Of a stretch of 64,000 nucleotides of DNA, positions 63,710 through 64,000 are shown in pieces; position 1 is the first letter of the stretch; the number at the start of each line of letters is the position of its first letter. The position numbers and the translations under genes were made by a program. The stretch lies in NCBI RefSeq assembly GCF_012849095.1, contig NZ_CP051680.1:4557501-4621500 (forward strand), given 5' to 3'. The stretch is from Cohnella herbarum (GTDB taxonomy: Bacteria; Bacillota; Bacilli; Paenibacillales; Paenibacillaceae). A model generated the notes under the pieces. It ran no database searches. It saw only the letters and a program-made list of their open reading frames with translations, and had not been told where the DNA came from.

Positions 63710-64000
63710 CTAGATGTCCACTTCTTTTCTTTTGAAATAGGCCAACGTCACGAAAGATATTGCCGTTATGAGAAGAAACAATACGAGATTCATCGCGGTA
63801 CCGAGCCCCCATCTGCCGTCGCCGAACATCTGGAAAGCGATCGAGTTCAGCACGGAGGAAGCGTAGCCCGGCCCGCCGTTCGTCAGCACGAACACCTGCT
63901 CGAACACTTTGAAGCCCGCGATGAGGCTGAGCACGATATTGACGCTGACCGCTTGCATCATTAAAGGCAGCTTGATGCGGAAAAATTCCTGAAGAGCGTT
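63710..64000 (-). CDS. Sugar ABC transporter permease (partial, runs off right edge)
   Basis: The frame is open to the window edge, so only the C-terminal 96 residues are seen. They include the end of the EAA loop (ALQEFFRIKLPLM), a membrane helix (VNIVLSLIAGFKVFEQVFVL), the 'TNGGPGYASSVL' segment typical of the MalF-type subunit, and a last helix (LVLFLLITAISFVTLAYF) with the tail KRKEVDI. It pairs with the permease encoded one base downstream. Confidence 0.88.
   Translation of the reverse strand, partial: NALQEFFRIKLPLMMQAVSVNIVLSLIAGFKVFEQVFVLTNGGPGYASSVLNSIAFQMFGDGRWGLGTAMNLVLFLLITAISFVTLAYFKRKEVDI

Overview
The window looks like chromosomal DNA of a low-to-mid GC, spore-former-type Firmicute, most likely Paenibacillaceae (Paenibacillus/Cohnella type). 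The signs are strong AGGAGG ribosome sites, frequent TTG/GTG starts, Bacillus-type gene sets (pcrB-pcrA, ligA, uvrA, uvrB, ftsE-ftsX-murein hydrolase-ctpB-minJ, YdjI/YdjG-like genes, SdpR/SdpI-like genes) and CUT1 sugar ABC transporters without a local ATPase. The species call is inference. No tRNA, rRNA or CRISPR array was seen.

Layout. 1-3161: three minus-strand surface-glycan type genes (glycosyltransferase, methyltransferase, a two-domain FkbM protein cut by the left edge). 3378-9097: DNA repair block (ligA, pcrA, pcrB), with a small convergent gene between ligA and pcrA. 9291-15252: a sugar-uptake locus (LacI regulator, binding lipoprotein, two permeases, GH13 glucosidase) with a clear sigma-A promoter and operator. 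15372-16440: an array of eight 51-bp repeats fused in frame, across one TAG stop, to an unknown winged-helix gene. 16578-18839: galU and UDP-glucose dehydrogenase. 19040-20632: a complete IS66-type element inside another 51-bp-period repeat, separating a U32 peptidase gene from its terminator. 23594-26598: small proteins and a siroheme reductase. 26658-31956: HEAT-type lipoprotein and LuxR-type STAND regulator, divergent from ilvB-ilvN. 32449-38702: uvrA and uvrB, separated by a diaminopimelate dehydrogenase gene. 38885-43909: YdjI/YdjG-like pair, SdpR/SdpI-like pair, a secreted hydrolase. 43927-44866: two SMR exporters behind a guanidine-I (ykkC) riboswitch. 44863-50823: cell-division and wall cluster (MinJ-like, CtpB-like, M23 hydrolase, FtsX, FtsE). 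51068-53243: VanW protein and a MazEF pair. 53521-64000: a second carbohydrate locus with large unusual glycosidase-like proteins and ABC permeases; its largest gene carries a frameshift in a five-base G tract.

The most interesting items are: (1) intergenic tandem repeats with a period of about 51 bp and unrelated sequence at three places, two of them directly against a stop codon and one readable as a 17-residue repeat tail of the upstream gene; (2) a matching GGAAC-N4-ATTCT box just downstream of the -10 of both uvrA and uvrB, which are split by an amino-acid gene; (3) the guanidine riboswitch with a visible alternative terminator; and (4) the polysaccharide locus with triplicated DUF4082-like modules and a homopolymer frameshift.
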